Source: JADJVL01 sp046331545
GTDB lineage: Bacteria; Acidobacteriota; Holophagae; Holophagales; Holophagaceae
Length of the DNA: 64,000 nucleotides
Direction: 5' to 3'
NCBI GenBank assembly: GCA_046331545.1
Contig: JAXLQR010000002.1
Coordinates: 372,001 to 436,000 of the forward strand
Shown here: piece after piece, positions 41,499 to 50,488 of the stretch
How positions within the stretch are numbered: the first letter of the stretch is position 1
How the letters are laid out: every line of letters starts with the position of its first letter
Notes under the pieces: model-generated
Database searches by the model: none
What the model saw: the letters and a program-made list of their open reading frames with translations, nothing else
What the model was told of the DNA's origin: nothing
Position numbers and translations under genes: made by a program

Positions 41499-42614
41499 GT
41501 GTCCATCCCCGTCCGTCCGCAGGGCCGCCTCTGGGCCGCCGCCTCGGCCCTGGCCCTCCTCACCGCCTGCGCCGCCCCCGGCATGAAGATGACCATGCAG
41601 GCCGGCAGCAAGGCCACCGTCGAGCGCGTCGACGGCGTGGCCGTCACCCTGCGGCCCCTCAACGCCGCCACGGTGAAGGCCCTGGCCCCCCGCGGGGCGC
41701 GCCTGGAGGACCTGGAGCCCCTCCTCGCGGAGAAGCCCGCCCCCTACCTGATCGGCCCCCAGGACGTGCTGCTGGTGACCATCTGGGAGCACCCCGAGCT
41801 CACCCAGCCCCTGGGCCAGTTCCGCAACGACGCCGCCACCGGGCAGGTGGTGGACGAGGAGGGGAACATCTTCTTCCCCTACGTCGGGATGCTTCCCGTG
41901 AAGGGGCTCACGGCCTCCCAGGTGCGCCTCAAGCTCTACCAGTCCCTCTCCCGCGTGCTCAAGAATCCCCAGATCGACGTGAAGATCACCGCCTTCCGCT
42001 CCCAGAAGGTCTTCATCGCCGGGGAGGTGCGCACGCCGGGCATCACCAACGTCACCGACGTGCCCATGACGCTCTCGGAGGCCATCACCCGGGCCGGAGG
42101 CCTCCTGCCCAGCGCTGACGACAGCCGCCTCCTCCTCACCCGGGGCGACCGCACCTGGGCGCTGAACTTCCACGAGATGATGAACAAGGGGGGCCGCTAC
42201 GGCCAGCTCCTGCTCAAGGACGGCGACAACATCCGCGTGCCCGGCCGGGACGAGGAGGCGGTCTACCTCATGGGCGAGATGCGGGCCCCCCGCGCCATGC
42301 CCCTCTTCCACGGCCGCCTGAGCCTGGCCCGGGCCCTGGCCGACAGCGGCGGCATGGACAACCTCACCGCCCACGCCAGCTCGGTCTACGTGCTGCGCGC
42401 CGGCGCCACCGACAACGCCGTGGACGTCTACCACCTGGACGCCCGCCACCCGACGGCCCTGGTGATGGCGGACCGCTTCGACCTCCAGCCCCGCGACATC
42501 GTCTACGTGGACGCCGGCACGCTGGTGCGGTGGAACCGCGTGGTCACGCTGCTGATGCCGACCTTCACCGCCATCGCCGGGCCCGCCGCCAACGTGAAGA
42601 CCCTGTCGAACTGA
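41499..42614 (+). CDS. Polysaccharide export outer-membrane lipoprotein (Wza-like)
   Basis: The 371-residue protein has a lipoprotein signal (ASALALLTACAAPG, lipid site at the Cys), a polysaccharide biosynthesis/export domain (YLIGPQDVLLVTIWEHPELT) and two SLBB-type modules (VFIAGEVRTPGITNV and VYLMGEMRAPRAMPL). It should form the outer-membrane channel for a Wzx/Wzy or ABC-exported polymer. The GTG start at 41499 follows CCAGGAGG. TAACCT at 41437-41442 may be a -10 for the wza-wzb-wzc unit; wzb begins 28 bases later. Confidence 0.93.
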   Translation: MSIPVRPQGRLWAAASALALLTACAAPGMKMTMQAGSKATVERVDGVAVTLRPLNAATVKALAPRGARLEDLEPLLAEKPAPYLIGPQDVLLVTIWEHPELTQPLGQFRNDAATGQVVDEEGNIFFPYVGMLPVKGLTASQVRLKLYQSLSRVLKNPQIDVKITAFRSQKVFIAGEVRTPGITNVTDVPMTLSEAITRAGGLLPSADDSRLLLTRGDRTWALNFHEMMNKGGRYGQLLLKDGDNIRVPGRDEEAVYLMGEMRAPRAMPLFHGRLSLARALADSGGMDNLTAHASSVYVLRAGATDNAVDVYHLDARHPTALVMADRFDLQPRDIVYVDAGTLVRWNRVVTLLMPTFTAIAGPAANVKTLSN

Positions 42615-42642
42615 TGCCCCAGCCTGCCTCCACGGGGGCGGC

Positions 42643-43122
42643 GTGAACGCCGCCCCCGTCCTGTCCTTCCGGCGGATCCTCGTGCTCTGCGAGGGGAACT
42701 ACTGCCGCAGCCCCATGGCCGAGGTGCTGCTGAGGGCCTCCCTCGGGCCCGGCGCCGACGTCTCCTCCGCGGGCCTGGGCGCGCTGCACGGCCAGGGCGC
42801 CGCGCCGGAAGTGCTGGCCCTGATGGCCGGACGGGGGCTGGACCTCTCGGCGCACCGGTGCCGGCAGGTCACCCCCGGGCACGTCCGCGAGGCGGACCTG
42901 GTGCTCGTCATGGACCGCCGCCAGAAGGCGCGCTGCGAATCCGTGGTGCCCAGCGCCCGGGGGAAGGTCTTCCTCCTGGCCCACTGGCTTCCGCCGGGCC
43001 GGCAGGAGATCGCCGATCCCTTCCGCCGCGGGGAGCAGGCCTTCCACGAGGCCCTGGACCACATCGACCAGTCCGTCACCGCCTGGCTTCCCAGGCTCCT
43101 GCAAGCCCCGAGACCCGCATGA
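42643..43122 (+). CDS. Low-molecular-weight protein-tyrosine phosphatase (Wzb-like)
   Basis: A 159-residue phosphatase with the catalytic loop CEGNYCRS (Cys16, Arg22) and the general-acid region IADPF near the C terminus. In capsule systems it dephosphorylates the tyrosine-rich tail of the Wzc kinase. The GTG start at 42643 lies 28 bases after the Wza-like gene, and its TGA overlaps the ATG of the Wzc-like gene (ATGA), so phosphatase and kinase are translationally coupled. Confidence 0.93.
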   Translation: MNAAPVLSFRRILVLCEGNYCRSPMAEVLLRASLGPGADVSSAGLGALHGQGAAPEVLALMAGRGLDLSAHRCRQVTPGHVREADLVLVMDRRQKARCESVVPSARGKVFLLAHWLPPGRQEIADPFRRGEQAFHEALDHIDQSVTAWLPRLLQAPRPA

Positions 43123-45350
43123 CCGCGAACCGCCCCCTGCCCTTCGACGACCCCGGCCCCGGGGAGGCCCCCAAGGCCGCGCCCGCCCCCTCCCGCGTCC
43201 CCGGCGCGGAGAACCTGCCCGAGTCCACGGAGATGACCCTCAACGAGTGGCTCGCCAACCTGTGGGGGGGGCGCTACATCATCCTGGCCTGCGTGGCCCT
43301 GGCCATGCTGTACAGCGCGTACTACCTGCACGTCTACGTCCCCATCTACCGGGTGGACGCCATGGTGCAGATCGAGGCCTACAAGCGCTCCATGATGGAC
43401 AAGGCCCTGGCGGACATGGATTCCGCCCTGGGCGGCCAGGCCGAGGCCCAGACCGAGCTGGAGATCATCCGCAGCAACCTCGTCATCGGCCGGGCCGTGG
43501 AGAGCCTGGGCCTGGACATCACGGCCTCGCCGGCGCTGCCGCGCTTCACCTGGGAGGCGGTGGCCCGGCGCAAGGGCACCCTGCCCCAGGCCGACATCGA
43601 GTCCTTCGCGGTGCCCGACGAGCTGCGGGGCAAGGCCTTCCGCCTGGTGGTCCTGGGCCCCGACCAGTTCCGCTGGGAGGACCCCGCGGGCCGGCCCCTC
43701 GGCACCGGCCGCGTGGGCCAGTCGCTGGCCGCGAAGGTGGGCGAGGACACCGTGCGCCTGCAGGTGCGCCTCCTGAAGAACGCCGCCGCCGGCCAGGTCT
43801 TCACCCTCGTGCGGCAACCCCTCCTGGCGGCCATCGGCGCCGTGCGGGGCAACCTCGTGGTGGCGGAGCGCGGCAAGTACACCGGCATCCTGGGGCTCAG
43901 CTACACCAGCCCCGACCCGCGCCTCGGGGCCCGCACCCTCAACGAGATCCTCATCCAGTACGTGCGCCAGAACCTGGAGCGGAAGTCCGAGGAGGTCTCC
44001 AAGACCCTCAGCTTCCTGAACCAGCAGCTCCCCACCCTGAAGGCGCGGCTGGACGAGTCCGAGGACTCCCTCAACCGCTTCCGCCAGCGCTCGGGCGCCG
44101 TGGACCTCAGCGCCGAGGCCCAGATGCTCCTCAGCCAGAGCGTGGACCTCAATTCGAAGATGCTCCAGATGAAGCAGAAGAAGGACGAGCTGCTGCGGAC
44201 CTACCGGGAAGGCAGCGACGTGGTGGTCACCCTGAACGAGCAGTACACCAAGCTCGCCAAGGAGGCCTCCCAGGTTGAGTCGCGGGTGCGCGCCCTTCCC
44301 AAGACCCAGCAGGAGGTGGTGGGCCTGACCCGGGACGTGCAGCTCAACAACACCCTCTACACGGCGCTGCTCTCCAACATCCAGCAGCTCCAGGTGGTGA
44401 GCGCCGGGCAGGTGGGCAACGCCCGCATCGTGGACCACGCCGCCCCGGCCCTGGCCCCGGTCAAGCCCAACCGCCGCGCCATCCAGACCCTGTTCCTGGC
44501 CTTCGGCCTCGGCGCCGGCGTCGGCCTGGTGATGCTGCGCATGCTGCTCCACCGGGGCGTCAAGGACCCCCACCTCATCGAGCAGAAGCTGGGGCTGCCG
44601 GTCTACGTCACCATCCCCCACAGCCTCGCCCAGGAGGCCCAGACCCGCTCCATCAAGCACGGCATGCAGGGCACCCACCTGCTGGCCTTCAACAGCCCCG
44701 ACGACATCGCCATCGAGAGCCTGCGCAGCCTGCGCACCACCCTCCACTTCAGCCTCGCGGACGCCCCCAACAAGGTCGTCGTCTTCGCGGGCCCCGCGCC
44801 CGGGATCGGCAAGTCCTTCGTCAGCGCGAACTTCGCGGCGGTGCTGGCCCAGGGGGGCGGGAAGGTGCTCCTGGTGGACGGCGACATGCGCAAGGGCACC
44901 CTGCACCACCACTTCGGCGTGAAGTCCCGCCGGAACGGCTTCTCCGAGATCCTCGCGGGCCAGGTGGGCTGGGAGCAGGTGGTGCACCGCACGGCCATCC
45001 CCGGCCTGGAGGTGATCTTCTCCGGCGTGGTGCCGCCGAACCCCTCGGAGCTCCTCATGAAGGACCGCTATGGCGCCTTCCTGGCGGAGGCCGCCGGGGC
45101 CTACAACTACATCATCTTCGACGCGCCCCCCATGATGGCCGTCACCGACGCCCTCATCCTCGGCGCCAAGGCGGGCACCGTCCTGCTCATCGCGAAGTTC
45201 GGCGCCCATCCCCTGGACGAGATCCGCACCTGCCAGTCCCGCTGCGAGGACATCGGCATCCGCATCAGCGGCTGCGTGTTCAACGACGTCCTCGTGAGCG
45301 AGTTCAGCGACCGCTACTACCGCTACGGCTACCACTACACCTACAAGTAG
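43119..45350 (+). CDS. Polysaccharide co-polymerase and tyrosine autokinase (Wzc-like)
   Basis: The 743-residue protein has a Wzz-type chain-length domain between two membrane helices (about 48-70 and 454-476), a coiled-coil segment (about 285-410) and a cytoplasmic bacterial tyrosine kinase domain with Walker A GPAPGIGKS (about 557-566), Walker A' LLVDGDMRKG and Walker B IIFDAPP. The C terminus is a Tyr cluster (DRYYRYGYHYTYK) with six tyrosines, the autophosphorylation tail. It controls polymer length and export with the Wza- and Wzb-like proteins encoded upstream. Confidence 0.95.
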   Translation: MTANRPLPFDDPGPGEAPKAAPAPSRVPGAENLPESTEMTLNEWLANLWGGRYIILACVALAMLYSAYYLHVYVPIYRVDAMVQIEAYKRSMMDKALADMDSALGGQAEAQTELEIIRSNLVIGRAVESLGLDITASPALPRFTWEAVARRKGTLPQADIESFAVPDELRGKAFRLVVLGPDQFRWEDPAGRPLGTGRVGQSLAAKVGEDTVRLQVRLLKNAAAGQVFTLVRQPLLAAIGAVRGNLVVAERGKYTGILGLSYTSPDPRLGARTLNEILIQYVRQNLERKSEEVSKTLSFLNQQLPTLKARLDESEDSLNRFRQRSGAVDLSAEAQMLLSQSVDLNSKMLQMKQKKDELLRTYREGSDVVVTLNEQYTKLAKEASQVESRVRALPKTQQEVVGLTRDVQLNNTLYTALLSNIQQLQVVSAGQVGNARIVDHAAPALAPVKPNRRAIQTLFLAFGLGAGVGLVMLRMLLHRGVKDPHLIEQKLGLPVYVTIPHSLAQEAQTRSIKHGMQGTHLLAFNSPDDIAIESLRSLRTTLHFSLADAPNKVVVFAGPAPGIGKSFVSANFAAVLAQGGGKVLLVDGDMRKGTLHHHFGVKSRRNGFSEILAGQVGWEQVVHRTAIPGLEVIFSGVVPPNPSELLMKDRYGAFLAEAAGAYNYIIFDAPPMMAVTDALILGAKAGTVLLIAKFGAHPLDEIRTCQSRCEDIGIRISGCVFNDVLVSEFSDRYYRYGYHYTYK

Positions 45351-45377
45351 GGCCCCAGGTCCCGGACCGCCGGCGGG

Positions 45378-46445
45378 TCAGGCCCGGGGGGCCACCGGAG
45401 GCGGCTCCGCCGGGGCCGCGGGGGCGCCGGCGGGACGGGCGCGCATCTCCCCGAGGGCGACGAAGAACTGGTGGAGGGCCACGAGCACGAGCAGGGCCAG
45501 CCCGGCCGCCCCCGAGGCGTGGGCATGGCGCCAGGGCAGGACGTGGGCCATGGGGCCCGAGGCCAGGAGCAGGAGCAGCGGGGCGGCCAGGGGCCGGGCC
45601 CAGTCCTTGACGCCGGGCAGGCCCTCGAGCCGGGCCACCATCCAGTCATGCAGGTGGTTGTGGTCGGCCTCCGCGAGGGAGCGGCGGTGGACGAGGCGGA
45701 TGGCCACCACCAGGGTCACGTCCAGGATGGGGTAGGCGAAGATCCAGAGGGCGAGGTTGGGGTGCGCGGGGAGGCCGCGCTTCAGGGCCAGGATGGCCAG
45801 CAGGGTGCCCAGCAGGAAGGCGCCGCAGTCGCCGATGAAGTGCCGGGCCCGCGGGTAGTTGAGGACCAGGGCGGCCAGCACGGCCCCGAAGAGGAAGGAG
45901 CCCTCGGTGCCGGCGCCATAGCCCAGGAGGCTCAGCATGAGGGCCGCGAGGCCCAGGGCCAGCCCGTTCATGCCGTCCACGAGGTTGAAGGCCTGGGGGA
46001 TGCCCCAGAACCAGAGCACCGCCAGGGGCGCGGTGTAGGCCAGGCGGTTGGGCAGGTCCAGCTTCGCCACGTGCACGAGGCCGCCGGCCGCCAGGAGGCC
46101 CTGGGCGGCGTGCAGGCCCAGGAGCAGGGCCACCAGGAGCCCCGCCACGGCCTTGTAGCGGGCCCGCAGCCCGAAGCGGTCGTCCAGGGCCCCCATCAGC
46201 GCCATGCCGTGCACCGCGATCCACTCCTCCCGGTGCAGGCCCAGGGGCAGCCAGCCCGTGGCCTGGCCCAGGGCCACCATGCCCCACAGCATCAGGCCGC
46301 CGGTGAGGGCCGTGGGCCGCGGATGGCGCTTCCGCGCGTCGGGGTGGTCCGTCCAGCCCCGCGGCGCGAGCAGGCGCACCAGCCCCAGCCCCAGCAGGAG
46401 CCCCAGCGCCGCGCCCAGGACGAGTTTCGAGGACAGAAAGGTCAA
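45378..46445 (-). CDS. WecA/MraY-type phosphoglycosyltransferase
   Basis: The 355-residue protein with about ten membrane helices belongs to the polyprenyl-phosphate sugar-1-phosphate transferases that start polysaccharide repeat units on undecaprenyl phosphate. Visible family motifs are MGALDDRFGLRARYK (Asp pair), FNLVDGMNGLALG, ARHFIGDCGAFLLG and the cytoplasmic His strip EADHNHLHDW. I chose the TTG at 46445: GGAAGG lies 8 bases upstream and a TATAGT -10 at 46479-46484 lies between it and the more distant ATG at 46523, so a longer product is unlikely. The gene is convergent with the Wzc-like gene. Which sugar it transfers cannot be told. Confidence 0.88.
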   Translation of the reverse strand: MTFLSSKLVLGAALGLLLGLGLVRLLAPRGWTDHPDARKRHPRPTALTGGLMLWGMVALGQATGWLPLGLHREEWIAVHGMALMGALDDRFGLRARYKAVAGLLVALLLGLHAAQGLLAAGGLVHVAKLDLPNRLAYTAPLAVLWFWGIPQAFNLVDGMNGLALGLAALMLSLLGYGAGTEGSFLFGAVLAALVLNYPRARHFIGDCGAFLLGTLLAILALKRGLPAHPNLALWIFAYPILDVTLVVAIRLVHRRSLAEADHNHLHDWMVARLEGLPGVKDWARPLAAPLLLLLASGPMAHVLPWRHAHASGAAGLALLVLVALHQFFVALGEMRARPAGAPAAPAEPPPVAPRA

Positions 46446-46478
46446 GGCGGGCCTTCCGAGTGGGGATCCATGACAGTG

Positions 46479-46484
46479 ACTATA
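46479..46484 (-). promoter_or_regulatory. -10 element of the phosphoglycosyltransferase gene
   Basis: TATAGT on the minus strand, predicted start near 46472, giving a 27-base leader to the TTG at 46445. No clear -35 is seen. It decides between two possible start codons. Confidence 0.5.
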
Positions 46485-46601
46485 ACCCTCAGCATCTTCC
46501 GGGCCGCCCGGGAACCCGGACATGGCTCACGAAGCGGCCGCCGGGCCGGGTCAGCCGCCCGATCCCCTGGACGGGCCCGCCGTGGCCCCGCCGGATGGGC
46601 C

Positions 46602-47414
46602 CTAAGTCGGGCCTTCGGACGGGCCGGGGGGCCGGCGCGAGGACGGGCCGGGGGCCGGAAGGTCCGGCGGCGCCGCGAAGAGCTGCGGCAGCTTGCCCAG
46701 GATCTTGCCCGGGATGAACCAGGGCGGCACCCGCAGGCCGTGGGCCCGGCAGGCGCGCCAGCACTCCAGGTTCGCCCGCAGGATCGCGGCCGGGCCGCGG
46801 TTGGAGACGCCGCCGGTGCGCATGCGCACCAGCACCTTCGGGAGGTGGCGGGAGGGCACTTCCGCCTTGGCCAGCAGCCGCAGGAGGAGCTCGAAGTCCG
46901 CGGCGATGCGGTAGGCGGTGTCGAAGCCCCCATGCCGCTCGTAGACCGCTCGCCGGGCGAAGAAGGCCGGGTGGGGCGGCATCCACCCGCGCTCGAAGAG
47001 GCCCGGCCGGTAGGGCCTCGAGCGCCAGGTGCGCACCACGCGCCCGGGGTCCTCGGGGCGCACGTAGACGAGGTCGCCCCACACCGCGTCCACGCCCTCG
47101 CCGAAGGCCTCCGCCACCGCCTGGAGCACGTCGTCCCCGGCGTAGAGGTCGTCGGAGTTGAGGGTGCCCACGACGTCGCCGGTGGCGAGGGCGAGCCCCT
47201 TGTTCATGGCGTGGTAGAGGCCCTCGTCGGGCTCGCTCACCAGCGCCGCGAGGCGGGGGCGGTAGCGCTCCAGCACGGCTGCGGTCCCGTCGGTGCTGGC
47301 CCCGTCGATGACGATGAGCTCCACCTCGCCGTCGAAGCGCTGGGCCAGGATGGAGTCCAGCGCCTCGCCCACCTGGGGGTTGTCGCGTACCACGGTGATG
47401 ATGGAGAGCTTCAC
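46602..47414 (-). CDS. Glycosyltransferase family 2 (colanic-acid WcaE-like)
   Basis: A 270-residue GT-A enzyme. The nucleotide-sugar fold starts at once (KLSIITVVRDNPQVGEALDSI), with IDGASTDGTAAVLERY, the SEPDEGLYHAMNKGLALATGD strip, and the DxD-type metal site LNSDDLY. The GTG at 47414 puts the fold at the N terminus; an upstream ATG at 47462 would add 16 unstructured residues. The proline-rich tail (last 25 residues) is unusual. The gene is divergent from the AsnB-fusion gene with about 150 bases between. Confidence 0.85.
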   Translation of the reverse strand: MKLSIITVVRDNPQVGEALDSILAQRFDGEVELIVIDGASTDGTAAVLERYRPRLAALVSEPDEGLYHAMNKGLALATGDVVGTLNSDDLYAGDDVLQAVAEAFGEGVDAVWGDLVYVRPEDPGRVVRTWRSRPYRPGLFERGWMPPHPAFFARRAVYERHGGFDTAYRIAADFELLLRLLAKAEVPSRHLPKVLVRMRTGGVSNRGPAAILRANLECWRACRAHGLRVPPWFIPGKILGKLPQLFAAPPDLPAPGPSSRRPPGPSEGPT

Positions 47415-47566
47415 GCGGCGGGCCTCGTCCCCATCGTCCCGGAGGGCGGTCCCTGGGGCCACCCTTTTCGGCGCCAGCCCCGCGCCGTTCCGCGCGGCGG
47501 CCGCCGCTATGCTGAAGGGGCATGCCCGCCCTTCGACGCGCCCTCCCCCGCCCCGCGAGGCCCTAG

Positions 47567-50488
47567 ATGTGCGGCATCGCGGGCGCCTTCGCCTACCACG
47601 CCGCCGCGCCGCCGGTGGACCGCGAGGCGCTGCTCCGGGTCCGCGAGGCCATGGCCCGCCGCGGGCCCGACGGCGCGGGGCTGTGGCTCTCCCCCGACGG
47701 CCGCGTGGGCCTCGCCCACCGGCGCCTGGCCATCCTCGACCCCAGCGACGCGGGTGCCCAGCCCATGGCCAGCGCCGATGGACGCCTGGCGATCACCTTC
47801 AACGGCGAGATCTACAACTTCCGGACCCTGAAGGCCGGCCTCGAGGCCCGGGGGCACGCCTTCCGCTCCGGCAGCGACACCGAAGTGGTCCTCGCCCTCT
47901 ACCGCGAGAAGGGCGAAGCCCTGGTGGAGGACCTGCGGGGCATGTACGCCTTCGCCCTCTGGGACGCGGAACGCGGCGGCCTGCTCCTGGCGCGGGACCC
48001 CTTCGGCATCAAGCCCCTCTACGTCGCCGACGACGGCGGGACCCTGCGCTTCGCCTCCCAGGTCAAGGCCCTGCTGAAGGACGGCGCCGTGGACGCCGCG
48101 CCTGACCCCGCGGGCCACGCCGGCTTCTTCCTCTGGGGTTCCGTGCCCGAGCCCTTCACCACCTTCAGGGGGATCCGCGCCCTGCCCGCGGGCTGCCTGC
48201 AGTGGGTGGACGCCCGGGGCCCCCGCCCGGTCCGGAAGCACTTCGACCTCAACGCCGAGTTCCGGCGGGCCGAGGCGGAGGCCCTCGACCTGCCCCAAGC
48301 GGAGATGCAGGAACGGGTGCGGGCGGCCCTGCTGGACTCGGTGGCGCACCACCTGGTGTCGGACGTGCCGGTGGGGCTGTTCCTCAGCAGCGGCTACGAC
48401 TCCACCACGCTCACCGCCCTCGTCGCCGAGGCTGGCGCCGGGGACCTCCACACCCTGACGCTCGGATTCCGGGAGTTCCGCGGGACCCCCGATGATGAGA
48501 CCGTCCTGGCGGCCCGGGTCGCCGGGCGCTATGGGGTCCGGCACGAGGCGCCCTGGATCGGGAAGCAGGATTTCGTGGAGCACCTCGAGGACGCCCTCGA
48601 AGCCATGGACCAGCCGAGCATCGACGGCGTGAACACCTACTTCGTGGCCCGGGCCGCCGCCCGGCGCGGCATGAAGGTGGCGATCTCGGGGCTGGGGGGG
48701 GACGAACTCTTCGGTGGCTATCCGAGCTTCCGGCAGGTGCCGCGGCTCGCCCGGAACCTGGCTCTCCTGCGTCCGTTCCCGGGCCTGGGCCGGGCCCTCC
48801 GCCGCCTGGCCTTCCCCTTCTCCGCGGGGACGCGCTACCCCAAGGCCCTCGGGCTCCTCGAGGTCGGCGGGACCCTCGCCGGGGCCTACCTGCTGCGCCG
48901 CGCGCTCTTCATGCCCTGGGAGCTGCCCGGGCTGGTGGGGGAGGCCATGGCCCGGGAGGGCTTGGAGACGCTCCAGCCCCTCGAGGGCCTGGAGTCCGTC
49001 GTGGCCGGGCTCCACGTCAACCGGGCGCGGGTCAGCGCCCTGGAACTCTCGTCCTACATGAAGAACCAGCTCCTCCGGGACGCCGACTGGGCGGGCATGG
49101 CCCACGGCCTCGAGATCCGCACGCCGCTGGTGGACGTCGCCTTGTTCCGCGCCCTGCTGCCCCTCCTCGCCGCCGCGCGGCCGCCGTCCAAGCGCGACCT
49201 CGCGGCCGCCGCGAGGCCCGGCCTGCCTCCGGAGCTGCTCACCCGCCCGAAGCGGGGCTTCATCACCCCGGTCCGCCAGTGGATCCAGGACCCGCGCGCC
49301 ACGGGGAGCCGGGACCCCGGCCTGCGGGGCTGGGCCCGGCGCGTGGCGGGCCTCTCAGCCCCCGAAGCGGAGCCGAAGCACCTGCCGCGGCGGCGCGTCC
49401 TGGCCCTGCTCACCGATGCCTACGGCGGGCACGGCGGCATCGCGCAATTCAACCAGGACCTGCTGGGGGCCCTCGCCTCGCACCCCGAGGTGGCGGAGAT
49501 CGTCGCCCTGCCCCGGGTCATGCCCCTCCGGCCCGAGCGCGTCCCCTCCCGGGTCCGTTGGGCGGCCCAGGGCCTGGGAGGCAAGGCCTCCTACCTCGCG
49601 GCCGCGCTCCGCGAAGTGGCCCGGGACCCGGCCTTCGACCTGGTGGTGGTGGGCCACATCAACCTGCTGCCCCTCTCGCGCCTGCTCCGCCCCTGGATCC
49701 GGGCCCCCCGGGCGATGGTGATCCACGGCGTCGACGCCTGGGAGCCCACGCGGAGCCCCCTGGCCAACCGGTTCTGCCACGGCGTGGAAACGGTCCTCGC
49801 GGTGAGCCGGGTGACGGCCTCCCGCTTCCAGGCCTGGGCCCGCGTGGACCCCGCGAGGATCTCGATCCTCCAGAACGCGGTCCACCTCGACCACTATGGC
49901 CTGGGCCCCAGGCCCGCCCACCTTCTCGCGCGCTACGGCCTCGAGGGCCGGAAAGTGCTGCTGACCCTTGGCCGCATGGCCTCGCTCGAACACTACAAAG
50001 GCTTCGACGAGGTCCTCGAGGCCCTGCCGTCCCTCTCGAAGGAGGAGCCGCGCCTCGTCTACGTGATGGCCGGCGACGGCAACGACCGGGACCGCCTCGA
50101 AGCGAAGGCCGACGCCCTCGGCGTCCGGGACCGCGTGGTCTTCACCGGGCGGATCCCGGAGGAGGAGAAGGCCGACCACTACCGCCTCGCGGACGCCTAC
50201 GTCATGCCGAGCCGTGGCGAGGGCTTCGGCCGCGTCTTCCTGGAGGCCATGGCCTGCGGGATCCCCGTGGTGGCGAGCCGGGTGGACGGCAGCCGGGAGG
50301 CCGTGGCGGAAGGCCGCCTGGGCTTCATGGTGGACCCGGGAGACCCTGCGGACGTCATGGCCGGAATCCGGGCCGCCCTGGCCGCGCCCCGGGAAGTCCC
50401 CGCTGGCCTGGAGGCCTTCGCCTATCCCGCCTTCGTCCGGCGCGTCCATGGGCTGGTGGACGGGATCCTCGACGGGAGCGCGGTGTGA
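47567..50488 (+). CDS. Fusion of AsnB-type amidotransferase and family 4 glycosyltransferase
   Basis: One uninterrupted 973-codon frame encodes two enzymes. Residues 1-580 are a glutamine-hydrolysing asparagine synthetase-like protein: Cys2 nucleophile in MCGIAGAF, glutaminase strips RRGPDGAG and FNGEIYNF, a PP-loop altered to LFLSSGYDST (usual SGGxDS), and ISGLGGDELFGGYPSF. After a short linker (about 580-604), residues 605-973 are a GT-B transferase with DAYGGHGGIAQFN, the acceptor-domain strip LLTLGRMASLEHYKGFDEV and the E-x7-E type SRGEGFGRVFLEAMACG. AsnB homologues in polysaccharide loci are thought to amidate sugars or peptides; the fused transferase might use the product. No in-frame ATG, GTG or TTG is evident right at the junction. 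It is first in the large transferase operon; TATGCT at 47508 may be its -10. Confidence 0.9.
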   Translation: MCGIAGAFAYHAAAPPVDREALLRVREAMARRGPDGAGLWLSPDGRVGLAHRRLAILDPSDAGAQPMASADGRLAITFNGEIYNFRTLKAGLEARGHAFRSGSDTEVVLALYREKGEALVEDLRGMYAFALWDAERGGLLLARDPFGIKPLYVADDGGTLRFASQVKALLKDGAVDAAPDPAGHAGFFLWGSVPEPFTTFRGIRALPAGCLQWVDARGPRPVRKHFDLNAEFRRAEAEALDLPQAEMQERVRAALLDSVAHHLVSDVPVGLFLSSGYDSTTLTALVAEAGAGDLHTLTLGFREFRGTPDDETVLAARVAGRYGVRHEAPWIGKQDFVEHLEDALEAMDQPSIDGVNTYFVARAAARRGMKVAISGLGGDELFGGYPSFRQVPRLARNLALLRPFPGLGRALRRLAFPFSAGTRYPKALGLLEVGGTLAGAYLLRRALFMPWELPGLVGEAMAREGLETLQPLEGLESVVAGLHVNRARVSALELSSYMKNQLLRDADWAGMAHGLEIRTPLVDVALFRALLPLLAAARPPSKRDLAAAARPGLPPELLTRPKRGFITPVRQWIQDPRATGSRDPGLRGWARRVAGLSAPEAEPKHLPRRRVLALLTDAYGGHGGIAQFNQDLLGALASHPEVAEIVALPRVMPLRPERVPSRVRWAAQGLGGKASYLAAALREVARDPAFDLVVVGHINLLPLSRLLRPWIRAPRAMVIHGVDAWEPTRSPLANRFCHGVETVLAVSRVTASRFQAWARVDPARISILQNAVHLDHYGLGPRPAHLLARYGLEGRKVLLTLGRMASLEHYKGFDEVLEALPSLSKEEPRLVYVMAGDGNDRDRLEAKADALGVRDRVVFTGRIPEEEKADHYRLADAYVMPSRGEGFGRVFLEAMACGIPVVASRVDGSREAVAEGRLGFMVDPGDPADVMAGIRAALAAPREVPAGLEAFAYPAFVRRVHGLVDGILDGSAV

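Noticed and set aside
46445..46523. Longer phosphoglycosyltransferase starting at the ATG at 46523
   Set aside because: No ribosome site precedes it, the extra 26 residues are not hydrophobic like the family N terminus, and a TATAGT promoter element lies downstream of that ATG.
49360..49400. Hidden stop or internal start splitting the AsnB-transferase fusion
   Set aside because: The frame is continuous through the linker and I see no ATG, GTG or TTG with a ribosome site at the start of the transferase fold; sequencing error remains possible but nothing in the sequence shows it.
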